A program made the position numbers and the translations under genes. Below are positions 55,790-64,000 of a DNA stretch of 64,000 nt, piece by piece. This DNA is from Forficula auricularia. Its lineage: Eukaryota; Arthropoda; Insecta; Dermaptera; Forficulidae. The notes under the pieces are model-generated. The model was not told the origin of the DNA, made no database searches, and was given only the letters and a program-made list of their open reading frames with translations. How positions within the stretch are numbered: the stretch's first letter is position 1; the number at the start of each line of letters is the position of its first letter. The DNA lies in NCBI GenBank assembly GCA_024734495.1, contig JALMQS010000729.1, positions 1,116,001 through 1,180,000 of the forward strand, given 5' to 3'.

Positions 55790-56535
55790 ATTAATTTTAC
55801 TGAGGACCAGGTTGGTTGAGGTGCGTCATTTGAGTTTCTAAGCTTGGTACTCGTGTTTAACTTTCATTATTTACAAATTAATCCGAATAAAACTTAACTT
55901 CTAGATTTCATTAGTCTCCAAAGAAATCCACATCGAAAGTGGCCAAAATGGACAATTATCACATCACATGATCATTGACAATCTGTAAAAGTTTAAAACA
56001 AATAAAATAAAACCTATATTAGTATCAACATTTTAAAATTTTAATTCCCTCGATGAATTATTAATTTTTATATTAGCAAATTAACTTGAATGACAATAAA
56101 AATGTATTAAAATCAAGTGATGTCGCCATCCATATAACTTGTCTCCTAACTTATATTTTATATCTAATAAAATAATTTATCATCATTTACGAATTTAATT
56201 TTTTAATAAAGCCTTCAACTTTCTTCGAGTTTCGTTTTGAAATTTTTATTAATTTAAATTATTAATCCTTTGAGTTATTGTTAATTCCGCAAAGGGACTC
56301 ATTTTCAAGAAGTCGTTTAGAGTGAATAAACGAAATTTTATACAAATCAATCAGGACTTATATTGACAATTTCATTTTTTGAACCTCCGCCCCCCATTTT
56401 GGTTCCTAAAGTAATAATGGCTATCTTTTTTTTATTAAGAACCCTTTCACAAAAATGTCAGCTAAAAATTTTATAATTTAACGTTGCATCACTACCATCC
56501 ATAATAAATATCAATAAAAACAAGAATAGTAGTGA
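55790..56535. other. No gene seen
   Basis: AT-rich, nothing recognised. Confidence 0.4.
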
Positions 56536-56578
56536 ATTGGACAATAAATAAAAAAGAGAGTTTTTATTAAATGGGCTA

Positions 56579-56610
56579 GACGTTTCGTCAATTTATTTCG
56601 ACTTCCTCAG
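56579..56610 (-). ncRNA. Hammerhead ribozyme-like motif (family G, left arm)
   Basis: Minus strand: CTGAGGA, extra A, stem II GTCG/TGAC, GAA, ACGT, H17 = C. Confidence 0.6.
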
Positions 56611-56636
56611 TGGCCCAATCTATCACTCTTTGTCGA

Positions 56637-56668
56637 CTGAGGAAGTAGAAATAAATCGACGAAACGTC
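56637..56668 (+). ncRNA. Hammerhead ribozyme-like motif (family G, right arm)
   Basis: Plus strand: CTGAGGA, extra A, GTAG...CGAC (one mismatch), GAA, ACGT, H17 = C. Confidence 0.55.
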
Positions 56669-56699
56669 TGGCTTATTTAATAAAAAACTCTTTTTATGC

Positions 56700-56850
56700 A
56701 ATTGGATGTTGATGAAAGCAGTCCACGGTGGTTGTAAAAAATAAGACTATAGAGGTTTTATTATTTTACATTTATTTGTTAAACCGACGTTTCGGAGATT
56801 TATTCTCTCCTTCTTCAGGGTCTATATAATTGAGGGGAAGACGAACATTA
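56700..56850 (+). mobile_element. Family D-like arm with intact hammerhead motif
   Basis: One arm only: GAAAGCAGTCCACGG, TTTTATTATTTTACATTTAT, AAACCGACGTTTCGG, then TTCTTCAGGGTC. It resembles the left arms at 7714 and 28066. No opposing arm was found within the next 500 bp. Confidence 0.5.
56786..56818 (-). ncRNA. Hammerhead ribozyme-like motif (family D-like, 56.8 kb)
   Basis: Minus strand: GACC, CTGAAGA, extra A, perfect stem II GGAG/CTCC, GAA, ACGT, H17 = C, then GGTTT. Stem I GACC/GGTT has 3 Watson-Crick pairs and one wobble. Confidence 0.65.
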
Positions 56851-56859
56851 ATTAGTATT

Positions 56860-57860
56860 GGGATTTTCACAAGTCATTCATAATATAAAAACAATATACA
56901 CAAAACAAAAATAATAATCATAAATCTACTTACAACAAAAAGTCAATGAAAGTAGTTCAAAACATAGTTACTTTCTGTCTCCTTTGACAATGCCAAAAAA
57001 ACATTATAAAATTTTTTTCATCTCGAATAGAAAATAAAGTAAAAAGCAATTGATGATCAATATGTAAATGAGATATATATAAATGAATGAATGTATAACA
57101 TGTCCCCACCAATCATTGGATGCGCAGAATATCGTTGCGCATATCGGTATAGTTGTTGGTTTTTTTTAAATTTATATTACAATTATTTACAAATTTATAA
57201 ATATGGTCATTATCAGTCCCAAAATTTTTACAAAATATATACAAAGTTCTTTTTTTTTTTTTTTTTTCCTTTTTAAAAAACATAGTTCGAAACGTCATTA
57301 ATATATTTACATATTATTAATATTTTTTTTTAATTAAATTCGTCAGTATTTGCTGGGATGGCTTAATTAATAATTTAAAACTCCTGTGACGGTGTTAATT
57401 TTATTCATATGGTAACACAGATAAATGACTTCATAAAGGTAGTGATTAATAATGTCGTTCATAAGTGTCCTTACCGTCCCTGCGATAACAAGTAATATAA
57501 AAATATTTATTTAAAAAAACTTTCTAGTGTAGTTTTACTTTTATTGAATTGTAACCAAAATTGTAACCTTCTATATTTTTAAGCCACTCTCTGCCTATTT
57601 TACCAAATCAAACGTCTCTAATGACAATTCCGCCCCCTTATTGTCACACCTGAATGGGAAAAATCATAAAAAATTGAAAAATATTTTTTAATTCATGACG
57701 ATTATTAGAATTTGGTCTATAGATAGTTGAGCTACAAAACTATATTGTTGGGCTGCGATAAAGTTATATTTTCAAATTTTTAGGTAAAAAAAAAGTTGGA
57801 TTTACTCAAAAACAATTGAAAATTAAATTAACAAACTCTATCGGAATTCTCCATACTTAT
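56860..57860. other. No gene seen
   Basis: AT-rich, with a T run near 57250-57267. Confidence 0.4.
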
Positions 57861-57879
57861 TATTACATATTTCAGTATT

Positions 57880-58074
57880 AAAGGTAACAATAAAAGAGTG
57901 TCTTCTACTGGAAAAATAAGATTTTTTAAATTTATTTATAACGAAACTATAGTTTCGAGGGCTTTGCCCTCTTCATCAGTCCAATACAATTGGTTCACAG
58001 GAATTGATGTGTGAAATAGTGTCTTCTTTAATTTATAAATTCTGGTATTCTCGGCAAAAAGAAACTTTCAATTT
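57880..58074 (-). mobile_element. Family A element with one hammerhead arm
   Basis: 195 bp between 12-bp repeats TATTTCAGTATT (57868-57879 and 58075-58086). Minus orientation: the right end is the complement of the family A end (TTCTGGTATTCTCGGCAAAA). Outer arms GTAACAATAAAAGAGTGTCT / AGTGTCTTCTTTAATTT are shortened. The right arm has lost its hammerhead copy, so only one opposed motif remains. Confidence 0.75.
57945..57979 (-). ncRNA. Hammerhead ribozyme-like motif (family A, 58 kb)
   Basis: Minus strand: CTGATGA, extra A, perfect 6-bp stem II GAGGGC/GCCCTC with AAA loop, GAA, ACTATAGT, H17 = T. Confidence 0.65.
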
Positions 58075-58089
58075 TATTTCAGTATTCAT

Positions 58090-58970
58090 TATTCAATAAG
58101 TCTCCAAATTCAGTGGCATTGTTTATTAATTTAGATAAATAATCCCTAATATTTTTAATAAGTCGATCAAACCATCTTGATATTAGTTAAAATTTAAAAT
58201 TCTTTCTCATGAAGAAAAAATCTTCGAAGACAGGATCCTTTTCATTTAATTTATTGATTTTTCAATATCCCTAATGCCTCATTTCCAATCTTTAATTCAA
58301 TTCATGATTTTCTCTTTATTCTGAGTTTCTTTATCGAGGGATGAACGTATTAATTTGAACATGAATTATATAAAACGATGAATAGGCGTTTGAAATCATT
58401 CCTCAAGTGCTTATTAGAAATGTTGCTTTTTTAATCATATCTTCTGATTAGCTCCATTTTAGAAAAATCTATGACTTAAACAAGATCCCTCCTATCAATT
58501 ACCAAGAGTATATAGATTCGATCCACTAGATTGTCTGGACTGTGTAAGCAGCTACATTTTAAATGATTTAGAAAAAAGTTTTCTCGTAATTCATAATGGT
58601 AAAAAATGTCGATTTTTACAGCAGCTGGTGCTAATGGCCTGGTGATTAATCACCACGCTGTTAATTACCCCGTCTCACACCGAGAAAATATGGATGCACT
58701 TGATCATGGATGAACGCATTCAAATATGAACGAATGCAAAAATTGCATCTGTCCTAGGAGATGGCGATTTAATTGCCACTCAATGAAATAGAAAATTAAA
58801 AAGAAAAAAAATATTTTTCAAAGACATAAATGATATATCGTTTTTTATATCGGACAATAAGATATGTATTTATTACCTAAATATTGATTGATTAATCAGG
58901 AGGAAATTTTTCTAAAGAATCAATTGAATTTATAATAAAACCAAGTGGATAATAAATATCGTTTAATAAT
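58090..58970. other. No gene seen
   Basis: 58620-58790 is somewhat less AT-rich (GGCCTGGTGATTAATCACCA hairpin near 58640) but not assignable. Confidence 0.35.
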
Positions 58971-59311
58971 GAATGGAAGTTGGAAAAATAAATAAATTGT
59001 ATTTATTTATTGGATGAAATAATAAAAAGTGAACTTAAATATATGAATGCGCTAGATAAGTGTGAATTAAAATACATACAAGGTTAAATTTTACATAAAT
59101 AAATAGATACTGAGCGGTCACTAGAGCAACAACAATAAACAATAATAACGACATAACTTGGTTGTAATTTTGAACTTTAGTAGCGGGGGGTCGATTTAGG
59201 CTAGGTGGTACCGTGTCAACCTGCGCATTTTCCCAGATAAAAATAACCAAAAACCCCCGATACTCCACTTAATAATCAATAGAATAAAATTTACCACATG
59301 ATTACTGTATA

Positions 59312-59555
59312 TTGAAGAAGACAATAAAAGAGTGTGTCTTCTGTTGGAATTATAAATTTTATTTATAACGAGACGATAGTTTCGAGGGCTTTGCCTATTT
59401 CTGTAAATCAATTGTAATAGACTGATGAAGAGGGCAAATCCCTCGAAACTATAGTCTCGTTATAAATAAAATTTATAATTCCAGCAGAAGACACACTCTT
59501 TATTGTCTCCTTCAATATAAAAATTCTGCTACCCTCGGCACAAAAACTTTCAATT
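59312..59555 (-). mobile_element. Family A element nested in the SINE-like insertion
   Basis: Flanked by 13-bp repeats TGATTACTGTATA (59299-59311 and 59556-59568). Arms GACAATAAAAGAGTGTGTCT, TGGAATTATAAATTTTATTT and complements. The right end is the complement of the family A end (CTGCTACCCTCGGCACAAAA). The left-arm hammerhead copy has lost its CTGATGA part; the right-arm copy is intact. Confidence 0.8.
59422..59456 (+). ncRNA. Hammerhead ribozyme-like motif (family A, 59 kb)
   Basis: Plus strand: CTGATGA, extra A, stem II GAGGG/CCCTC, GAA, ACTATAGT, H17 = C. Confidence 0.65.
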
Positions 59556-60229
59556 TGATTACTGTATAAATAAAATTACGAATAGCCATATAGGCGAATG
59601 CGCTTTGCAGGGCAATGTACGATTTTTTCATTCCACTCTGTAAATAAAAATCCCACATGTCTTGGGATGAAACTATATATATATTGTATCAAATTTGCTA
59701 AATAAAAAAGACATTATGAAAAAAAAGCGTGTCAGCTTGATAACCAAGTGGACCCGGGTTAGAATCCGACTCGAGGCATCCGGCTAAAATCTGATGCCGG
59801 GATTTTAAAAATATATAAATAGTATCGTAAATTGGCCAAAAAAAACTTTAGTAGTCGATACATATAGTTTTGGATTTAGTATAGTAAAAAACATTAAAAT
59901 GTGTAAAAAAATTTACTAAATATTTATTGAATGGTTCAGTAAAAAAGTGAAAAAACTAAAAAAAATGTGAAGAAAAAATTGCTAATTAAATAGTTTTAAA
60001 TAATTTAAACATTTAAAATTATTTAAGCAATTATTTTATTTATAAGTCTCATAGCTAGATTTTTGAAGGATTTCAGGTTATAAACGAGAAAGAGGAAGGC
60101 CTGGAGAGAGTTCCAGTTTCTTTAAGTCAGTGTTCTTCAACCTTTGTCAAAAGTAGTAGAAATCGAAATACTAATATTAAGATAATTTATTTTTTTTAAC
60201 TGTGAAATAAATATATAAATAAAGAATGG

Positions 60230-60870
60230 GCAGAATAAAGAAAATTCAAAAAAGAATGGAAAAAATCTCACCTGGAAGACGCGTGGGGAGCGCGCAGAAT
60301 CACTGGAGAGTCTTCAACCCGCAGGAACCCTTGCTGGAAAGCGTTGATTTTGGCCTGGATGGGTTCACAATTCACGTCGCATGGGCTCAAGGGGTATGGA
60401 GTCATGGTGTGGAGTGAACTTTGGACCCTGCAATAGAAATTACTAGTTATTGAACAAATATGCACTAATAGTTAAAAGGGAAATCCTAGAAGTATCGAAT
60501 TTAAAGATTTTTCCATTTCGAGCAAACAGGTCGGAGCTGGTTTACGAACCAGTCGGAGCTTGTTTTCGAGCCTCTCGCAGTATACAATTAAATCTATTCT
60601 AATTCCTATATTATAAACTCTAACTAAATACGTGTATTAAAGAAATTCCCTTATAAGATATGTTTTAAATACGATTGATTTTTCTACTTATTCTAATGAA
60701 GCATTGTAAAATGTATACGAGTAAATGCAATTAAAATCTTAATATAAAAACTAATTTTAATAAAAATTAATATAATTATTATTATAATTACTGAATCTGA
60801 GCTGTTATGCAAGATTTTCTTACATGTCAGAAGCGTTATATTCACCCATTCGGGAATTCAATATCATCAT
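60230..60870 (+). repeat. Dispersed repeat V, copy 3, longest
   Basis: Contains the upstream block TTGATTTTGGCCTGGATGGG, GCATGGGCTCAAGGGG and GGAGTGAACTTTGGAC shared with 52270-52365, the AATCCTAGAAGTATCGAATT core, and the GAGCTGTTATGCAAGATTTT end with a decayed SINE-like tail. It lies between the two halves of the local duplication. The 63-codon open frame in it is not supported by anything else. Confidence 0.7.
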
Positions 60871-60884
60871 CAGCGCAAAATAAA

Positions 60885-61335
60885 ATAATTGTATTTATTT
60901 ATTGGATGAAATAAAAAATAATAGAAATATGAAAGTGAACTGAAAAATAGGAATGCGCTAGATAAGTGTGAATAAAGGTAATTTCACATAAATAAATTGA
61001 TACTGAGCGGTCACCAAGAGCAACAACAATAATAACGACTTAACATGGATGTAATTTTGAACTTTAGTAGTGATAAATAGAGTTTGGATTTGGTATATAG
61101 TAAGAAACAATAAAATGTGCAGAAAATATTTACCAAATATTTAATGAATGATGCAGTAAAAAATTTAAAAAAAATGTGATGAAAAAATTGTTAATTAAAT
61201 AATTTTGAATAATTTAAACATTAAAATTATTTAAGCAATTTTTGTTAGAAGACTCTAGCTACAGTTTTGAATGTTTTCAGGTTATAAATGTCGAGAAAGA
61301 CGAAGGCCTGGATAGGAGTTCCAGTTTCTTTAAGT
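60885..61335 (+). repeat. Local duplication, copy 2 (empty-site copy)
   Basis: Same blocks as copy 1 without the 660-bp insertion: GAACTTTAGTAGTGATAAAT runs straight through. It ends in the LINE-derived GGAGTTCCAGTTTC just before the hAT MITE. Confidence 0.75.
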
Positions 61336-61722
61336 CAGTGTTTTTCAACCTTTGTCATCCCGTGAAACCCTTTTTGAGATCATTATTTTATGGAACCCTT
61401 CGTTCAGTAGCACACTTAGATTTAAGGGGGGGGGGTCATATTACATATTACAAGTTATGAACAAGATGCGTCCCTCCCTTTGTTTTCAAAAACTTTATAT
61501 ATGAAATAAATTTCCATGTATTCAAACAAAAAGATAAATATTTCATATAAAATATAAAGTATTGGTATTATACATTCATATGTAATTGAAAAAGAAAGAA
61601 AAACAAAACGTCTCTGGTTGTGAACGTGGGTTAACGTTCAAATTTTACCAGTGACTCACGGAACCCAGAAAGCGTTTGAGTGGAACCCTACGGTTCCGCT
61701 TAACATAGGTTGAAGTACTATG
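61336..61722. mobile_element. hAT MITE with 8-bp target duplication
   Basis: Begins CAGTGTTTTTCAACCTTTGT and ends with the complement of CATAGTACTTCAACCTATGT. Octamers CTTTAAGT (61328-61335) and CTTTAAAT (61723-61730) match at 7 of 8. The interior pairs GAAACCC / GGAACCC-type subterminal sequence. 387 bp, non-coding, inserted into a LINE remnant. A truncated start of the same element occurs at 60135 at the same LINE position in the duplicate, so insertion predates the duplication. Confidence 0.8.
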
Positions 61723-61734
61723 CTTTAAATACTA

Positions 61735-62752
61735 GAGACAAACGTATTAGCGAATGAAGTGGTCCGCCACTTTTCTAATTTAAATGCGAACTAATGTTCT
61801 TCGGCGTATATGTCAAAAGTGAGTTCCTTAATGGTAGTTTCGACATGTTCGATGGGCGAGGGAGCGTATCGTCTATTAGTATGATAGCTCGTTTCTGAGT
61901 TGCATCTATAGTGGCAAGAAGATCCTTGGAGGCCTCATGATGCGAACTGTATTTAAGACAAAGAACTTATAGGCACCGTGCGTCCGAAAAATATAAGCTT
62001 TGGGTGATGATTTATTAAACGTCCAAGACAAAAGAGACTCGCTCTAGGCTAGTGTTTTTACCATTTTTTACACGAACATTTGGGTATGCGAAAGGTCTGT
62101 GCAAAGTGGGTGCCGCGTGAGCTCACAGTCGACCAAAAACAACTACGAATCGATGCTTCAGAGGAGTGTTTGGCGCTGTTAAACCGCAATAAAATGGAAT
62201 TCTATCGTCGATATGTGACAATGGCTTCACTATTACACACCAGAATCCAAAAGAAGTCCAATGATGAAGTAATCGCTGAAACTGAGGCGTATTTTGACGA
62301 GAAAGAGAAATCGTACTATAAAAGTGGTATCGAAAAGTTAGAAAATCTCTATACTCGTTGTATCGCCCTCGAAGGCAACTACATATGTTGAATAATAAAA
62401 TCGAGTTTTGTCAAAATTTTGTTTTTTTCTTACTTATCCTACGGACTTATTGAATGACCTGTTATACTATAATACAATATTTTCCCCAATCCTCCCAAAA
62501 TATTTGAATAAATAAACACAAGCGCTACCTTTGGCAGCAGTGTCGCCTCTATGTTTAACGCACAGTCCCTATAGAAGGTGAGAAAGCTGCAGGGGCGTGA
62601 AAAATCACCTGGACATGAATAAGAAGCAAATTATCTTTGCTACATATTTCGCTTAAGAAAGAATTCATGTTTATTCCAAGAGAGGTCAAATTGAGAAACC
62701 TAATATGGACACTGGACAGCCTGTCACACATATTCATGGTATTAAGCACATA
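61735..62752 (-). pseudogene. CR1/Jockey-like LINE remnant, interrupted
   Basis: Minus-strand counterpart of 23360-23830. 61741-61960 and 62570-62752 preserve, with indels, the sequence around CAAGAGAGGTCAAATTGAGA, CAGCCTGTCACACATATTCA, GAATGAAGTGGTCCGCCACT and AGCTCGTTTCTGAGTTGCAT. The 3' part continues on the other side of the hAT MITE (about 61280-61335). About 600 bp containing the mariner remnant splits it. No open frame survives. Confidence 0.75.
62080..62391 (+). pseudogene. mariner transposase with in-frame internal deletion
   Basis: The first 47 codons read GMRKVCAKWVPRELTVDQKQ..DASEECLALLNRN and end at RRYVTM, just before the first catalytic aspartate (normally VTMDETW). They join in frame to the C-terminus NDEVIAETEAYFDEKEKSYY..GIEKLENLYTRCIALEGNY. 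All three catalytic acidic residues lie in the missing part. The DNA-binding N-terminus is also absent. The right end (about 62450-62475) reads GACTTATTGAATGACCTGTT followed by a TA, consistent with a mariner terminus. It is clearly non-functional; the 103-codon frame survives by chance or recent deletion. Confidence 0.9.
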
Positions 62753-62754
62753 TT

Positions 62755-63120
62755 ATTAAAAAAGGCATACTATCAGGTTGGCGAGTTTTTAGACGACGAT
62801 CATGGCTGGATTTGATTTTTGACATATTCACAGCGGAATTACTTTTGTATATTTGTGTTTTATCTATTTATTTATTTTATTTGCTTTTGTTTATTTGTTT
62901 ATTTAATTATTTTATTTTTTTGAATCATGGCTTTCATCAAGCGCTCCTCCGGGGAAGCCATGATGAAAAAAACTCAAGAAAGAAAGGTATATTTGAACTA
63001 AAGAGGATGTCAGAGAAATTAAATAGTTTTTGATTTGGATCCAAAGCAGCTAGAAAATGGTTATTCATCCCCTGAATTTATATTAAGAGAATCATTAAAT
63101 AGAATTATCATATTACTATT
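62755..63120. other. No gene seen
   Basis: AT-rich. A small hairpin TCATGGCTTTC / GGAAGCCATGA lies at about 62928-62964. Confidence 0.4.
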
Positions 63121-63124
63121 ATTT

Positions 63125-63500
63125 AAAATCAACTGGTGTGGGTGGTCATCACACAACTTTCACATTCTCATTTATTTGAAATCATTGCAGCACTCCTAAT
63201 TTACACCCCCTTACTTTGATTCATTCGGATTAAAATTTATACACGACTAATAACTCATGACATTTGATAAGGAGGTTTACACTAATTTTTAAAAAAATCG
63301 TTAGTACCGTTTTTGAGAAAAAAAAAAAAAACGAAAAATCTTTCATGTAAATGTCAAATTCCGGTATTCCGATTTCAACTAAAAGTTTGATGTACTCCTT
63401 CTAGTCTATATCAAGCTTAAGTTTAGAATTTCGTAGCTCTGAGACTTATGGTTGCGAAACGCAAGGGCGGTACATACATTCGTAGACACGCACTGAACAA
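63125..63500 (-). repeat. Dispersed repeat Z, copy 2
   Basis: Inverted counterpart of 17870-18240 (see shared blocks there), including the poly-A run at 63319-63333 opposite the T run of copy 1. Confidence 0.65.
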
Positions 63501-64000
63501 TGGATTTTTGGTCCCTTTTTGGCCTCTGGGGACCACAATATCCGGTTTTATGTCCTAAATCCAGTTTTAAACTATTAAGGGCATCAATTTGTTCCACCTA
63601 GAAGTTACAAAATGAAATTAACTTTTTTTCATCTCTGAGATACAAGCTCTCAAAGAGACAGGACCTAGACAGGCAATCGCAATACTTCACATTATATTCT
63701 ATAGAATATAAATGTGAAAGTAAAAAAGGAGGTTATTTATTGCCACCCTGTGTCTGATTTTGAAGAAGAAAAAATGCAGGAAGTGAATTCCAGTTTCTAG
63801 AAGATGATAAGATGTTATTAAATAAAATTTATTAATATTTTTATTTTTATTTTGAATTTTCCATGGTCATATTGACTATGAAGGCCTTTGACCATAAATG
63901 GTGGAAAAATACAAAAACATTCTCATATCTATTATATGTTTAAACGGAAGTTTTGCGATTTCGAATTTTCACAGAAAATAAAATGTTTTGTTTTACTGTG
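63500..64000. other. No gene seen
   Basis: Right edge of the window, AT-rich. GAAGTGAATTCCAGTTTCTAGA near 63779 hints at another LINE 3' scrap, too short to call. Confidence 0.35.

Larger units (their letters stand above)
56545..56697. mobile_element. Hammerhead-bearing palindrome, family G, smallest form
   Basis: Arms of about 65 bp pair from AAGAGAGTTTTTATTAAAT to AAAAACTCTTTTT through GACGTTTCGTC, ATTTATTTCGACTTCCTCAG and their complements. The loop is only about 20 nt (TGGCCCAATCTATCACTCTT). Short flanking repeats AATTGGA suggest a target site. The element is little more than two opposed hammerhead motifs joined head to head. Confidence 0.75.
59184..59843 (+). mobile_element. SINE-like insertion with 11-bp target duplication and empty site
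   Basis: Flanked by AACTTTAGTAG (59173-59183 and 59844-59854), which occurs once in the second duplication copy (61060-61070), so the empty site is readable. Its start CGGGGG pairs with CCCCCG 75 nt later, and TTTAGGCTAGGTGG resembles a pol III A box. Near the other end, GCTTGATAACCAAGTGG and GGGTTAGAATCCG look like tRNA A/B-box sequence. Without the nested family A element it is about 400 bp. tRNA-SINE identity is probable, not certain. Confidence 0.6.
58975..60165 (+). repeat. Local duplication, copy 1 (with insertion)
   Basis: Matches 60885-61360: TGTATTTATTTATTGGATGA, ATGCGCTAGATAAGTGTGAA, TGAGCGGTCAC, AATTTTGAACTTTAGTAG, then TTAAATTTAAGCAATT-type sequence and GGAAGGCCTGGA / GAGTTCCAGTTTCTTTAAGT, ending in CAGTGTTCTTCAACCTTTGT. 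The 660-bp block 59184-59843 is present only here. The end of the duplicated segment includes LINE 3' sequence and the start of a hAT-MITE terminus. Confidence 0.75.

Noticed and set aside
60226..60465. Coding frames of 63 and 65 codons
   Set aside because: They lie in dispersed repeat V, whose other copies do not keep the frames open.

Overview
The window is AT-rich, repeat-dense eukaryotic DNA, most likely from an arthropod (insect or crustacean). I infer this from the mix of degraded transposons: CR1/Jockey-like and RTE-like non-LTR retrotransposon ends, a hAT transposase, a mariner deletion derivative, tRNA-derived SINEs and many fold-back elements. I found no intact protein-coding gene. 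Only two short stretches look like possible host sequence: a CpG-rich block at 7020-7345 that could be a promoter/first exon read leftwards, and a 99-bp exon-like segment at 3567-3665.

The dominant feature is a set of short elements (about 130-590 bp, a few longer) built as near-perfect inverted repeats. Their arms carry a motif matching the type-I hammerhead ribozyme core: CTGANGA, one extra base, a stem II hairpin, GAA, a short self-complementary stem III (ACGT, ATAT or ACTATAGT), then the H17 cleavage base. I count 15 well-preserved motifs and about nine decayed ones. Many elements are flanked by direct repeats of 9-18 bp that I could read on both sides, so they look inserted as units, probably as non-autonomous relatives of Penelope-like retroelements or retrozymes. 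At least five families differ in arm sequence, stem III sequence and end tail. One family (here family A) shares a GCCGAGAGTAGCAGA-type end and has eight copies in the window.

Layout: 1-3.9 kb, a hAT-like non-autonomous element and two hammerhead palindromes; 7.0-12.3 kb, the CpG block, three dispersed copies of a 270-bp repeat, a 586-bp hammerhead palindrome and a first copy of the CCGACTTC fold-back family; 12.8-15.4 kb, a G-rich tract and a tRNA-SINE palindrome inside another dispersed repeat; 15.9-18.2 kb, two fold-backs; 20.4-24.2 kb, a hammerhead palindrome, a 119-bp satellite inside a palindrome and a gutted LINE; 28.4-30.2 kb, a hAT element with an exact 8-bp target duplication and a LINE inside it; 31.9-36.4 kb, three fold-backs, one about 2.7 kb with three nested insertions; 37.3-40.1 kb, a hAT-like element with target duplication and two hammerhead palindromes; 41-46 kb, two more CCGACTTC copies and a hammerhead element containing an LTR-like block; 51-52.3 kb, a 10-bp satellite; 56-63.5 kb, more hammerhead elements, a local duplication with a readable empty site, and a LINE interrupted by a hAT MITE and a mariner remnant.

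Nothing here forms an operon or a pathway. The coherent story is successive nesting of mobile elements, with hammerhead-bearing inverted dimers as the recurring and most unusual component. All calls come from reading the sequence; no alignment or covariance search was run.
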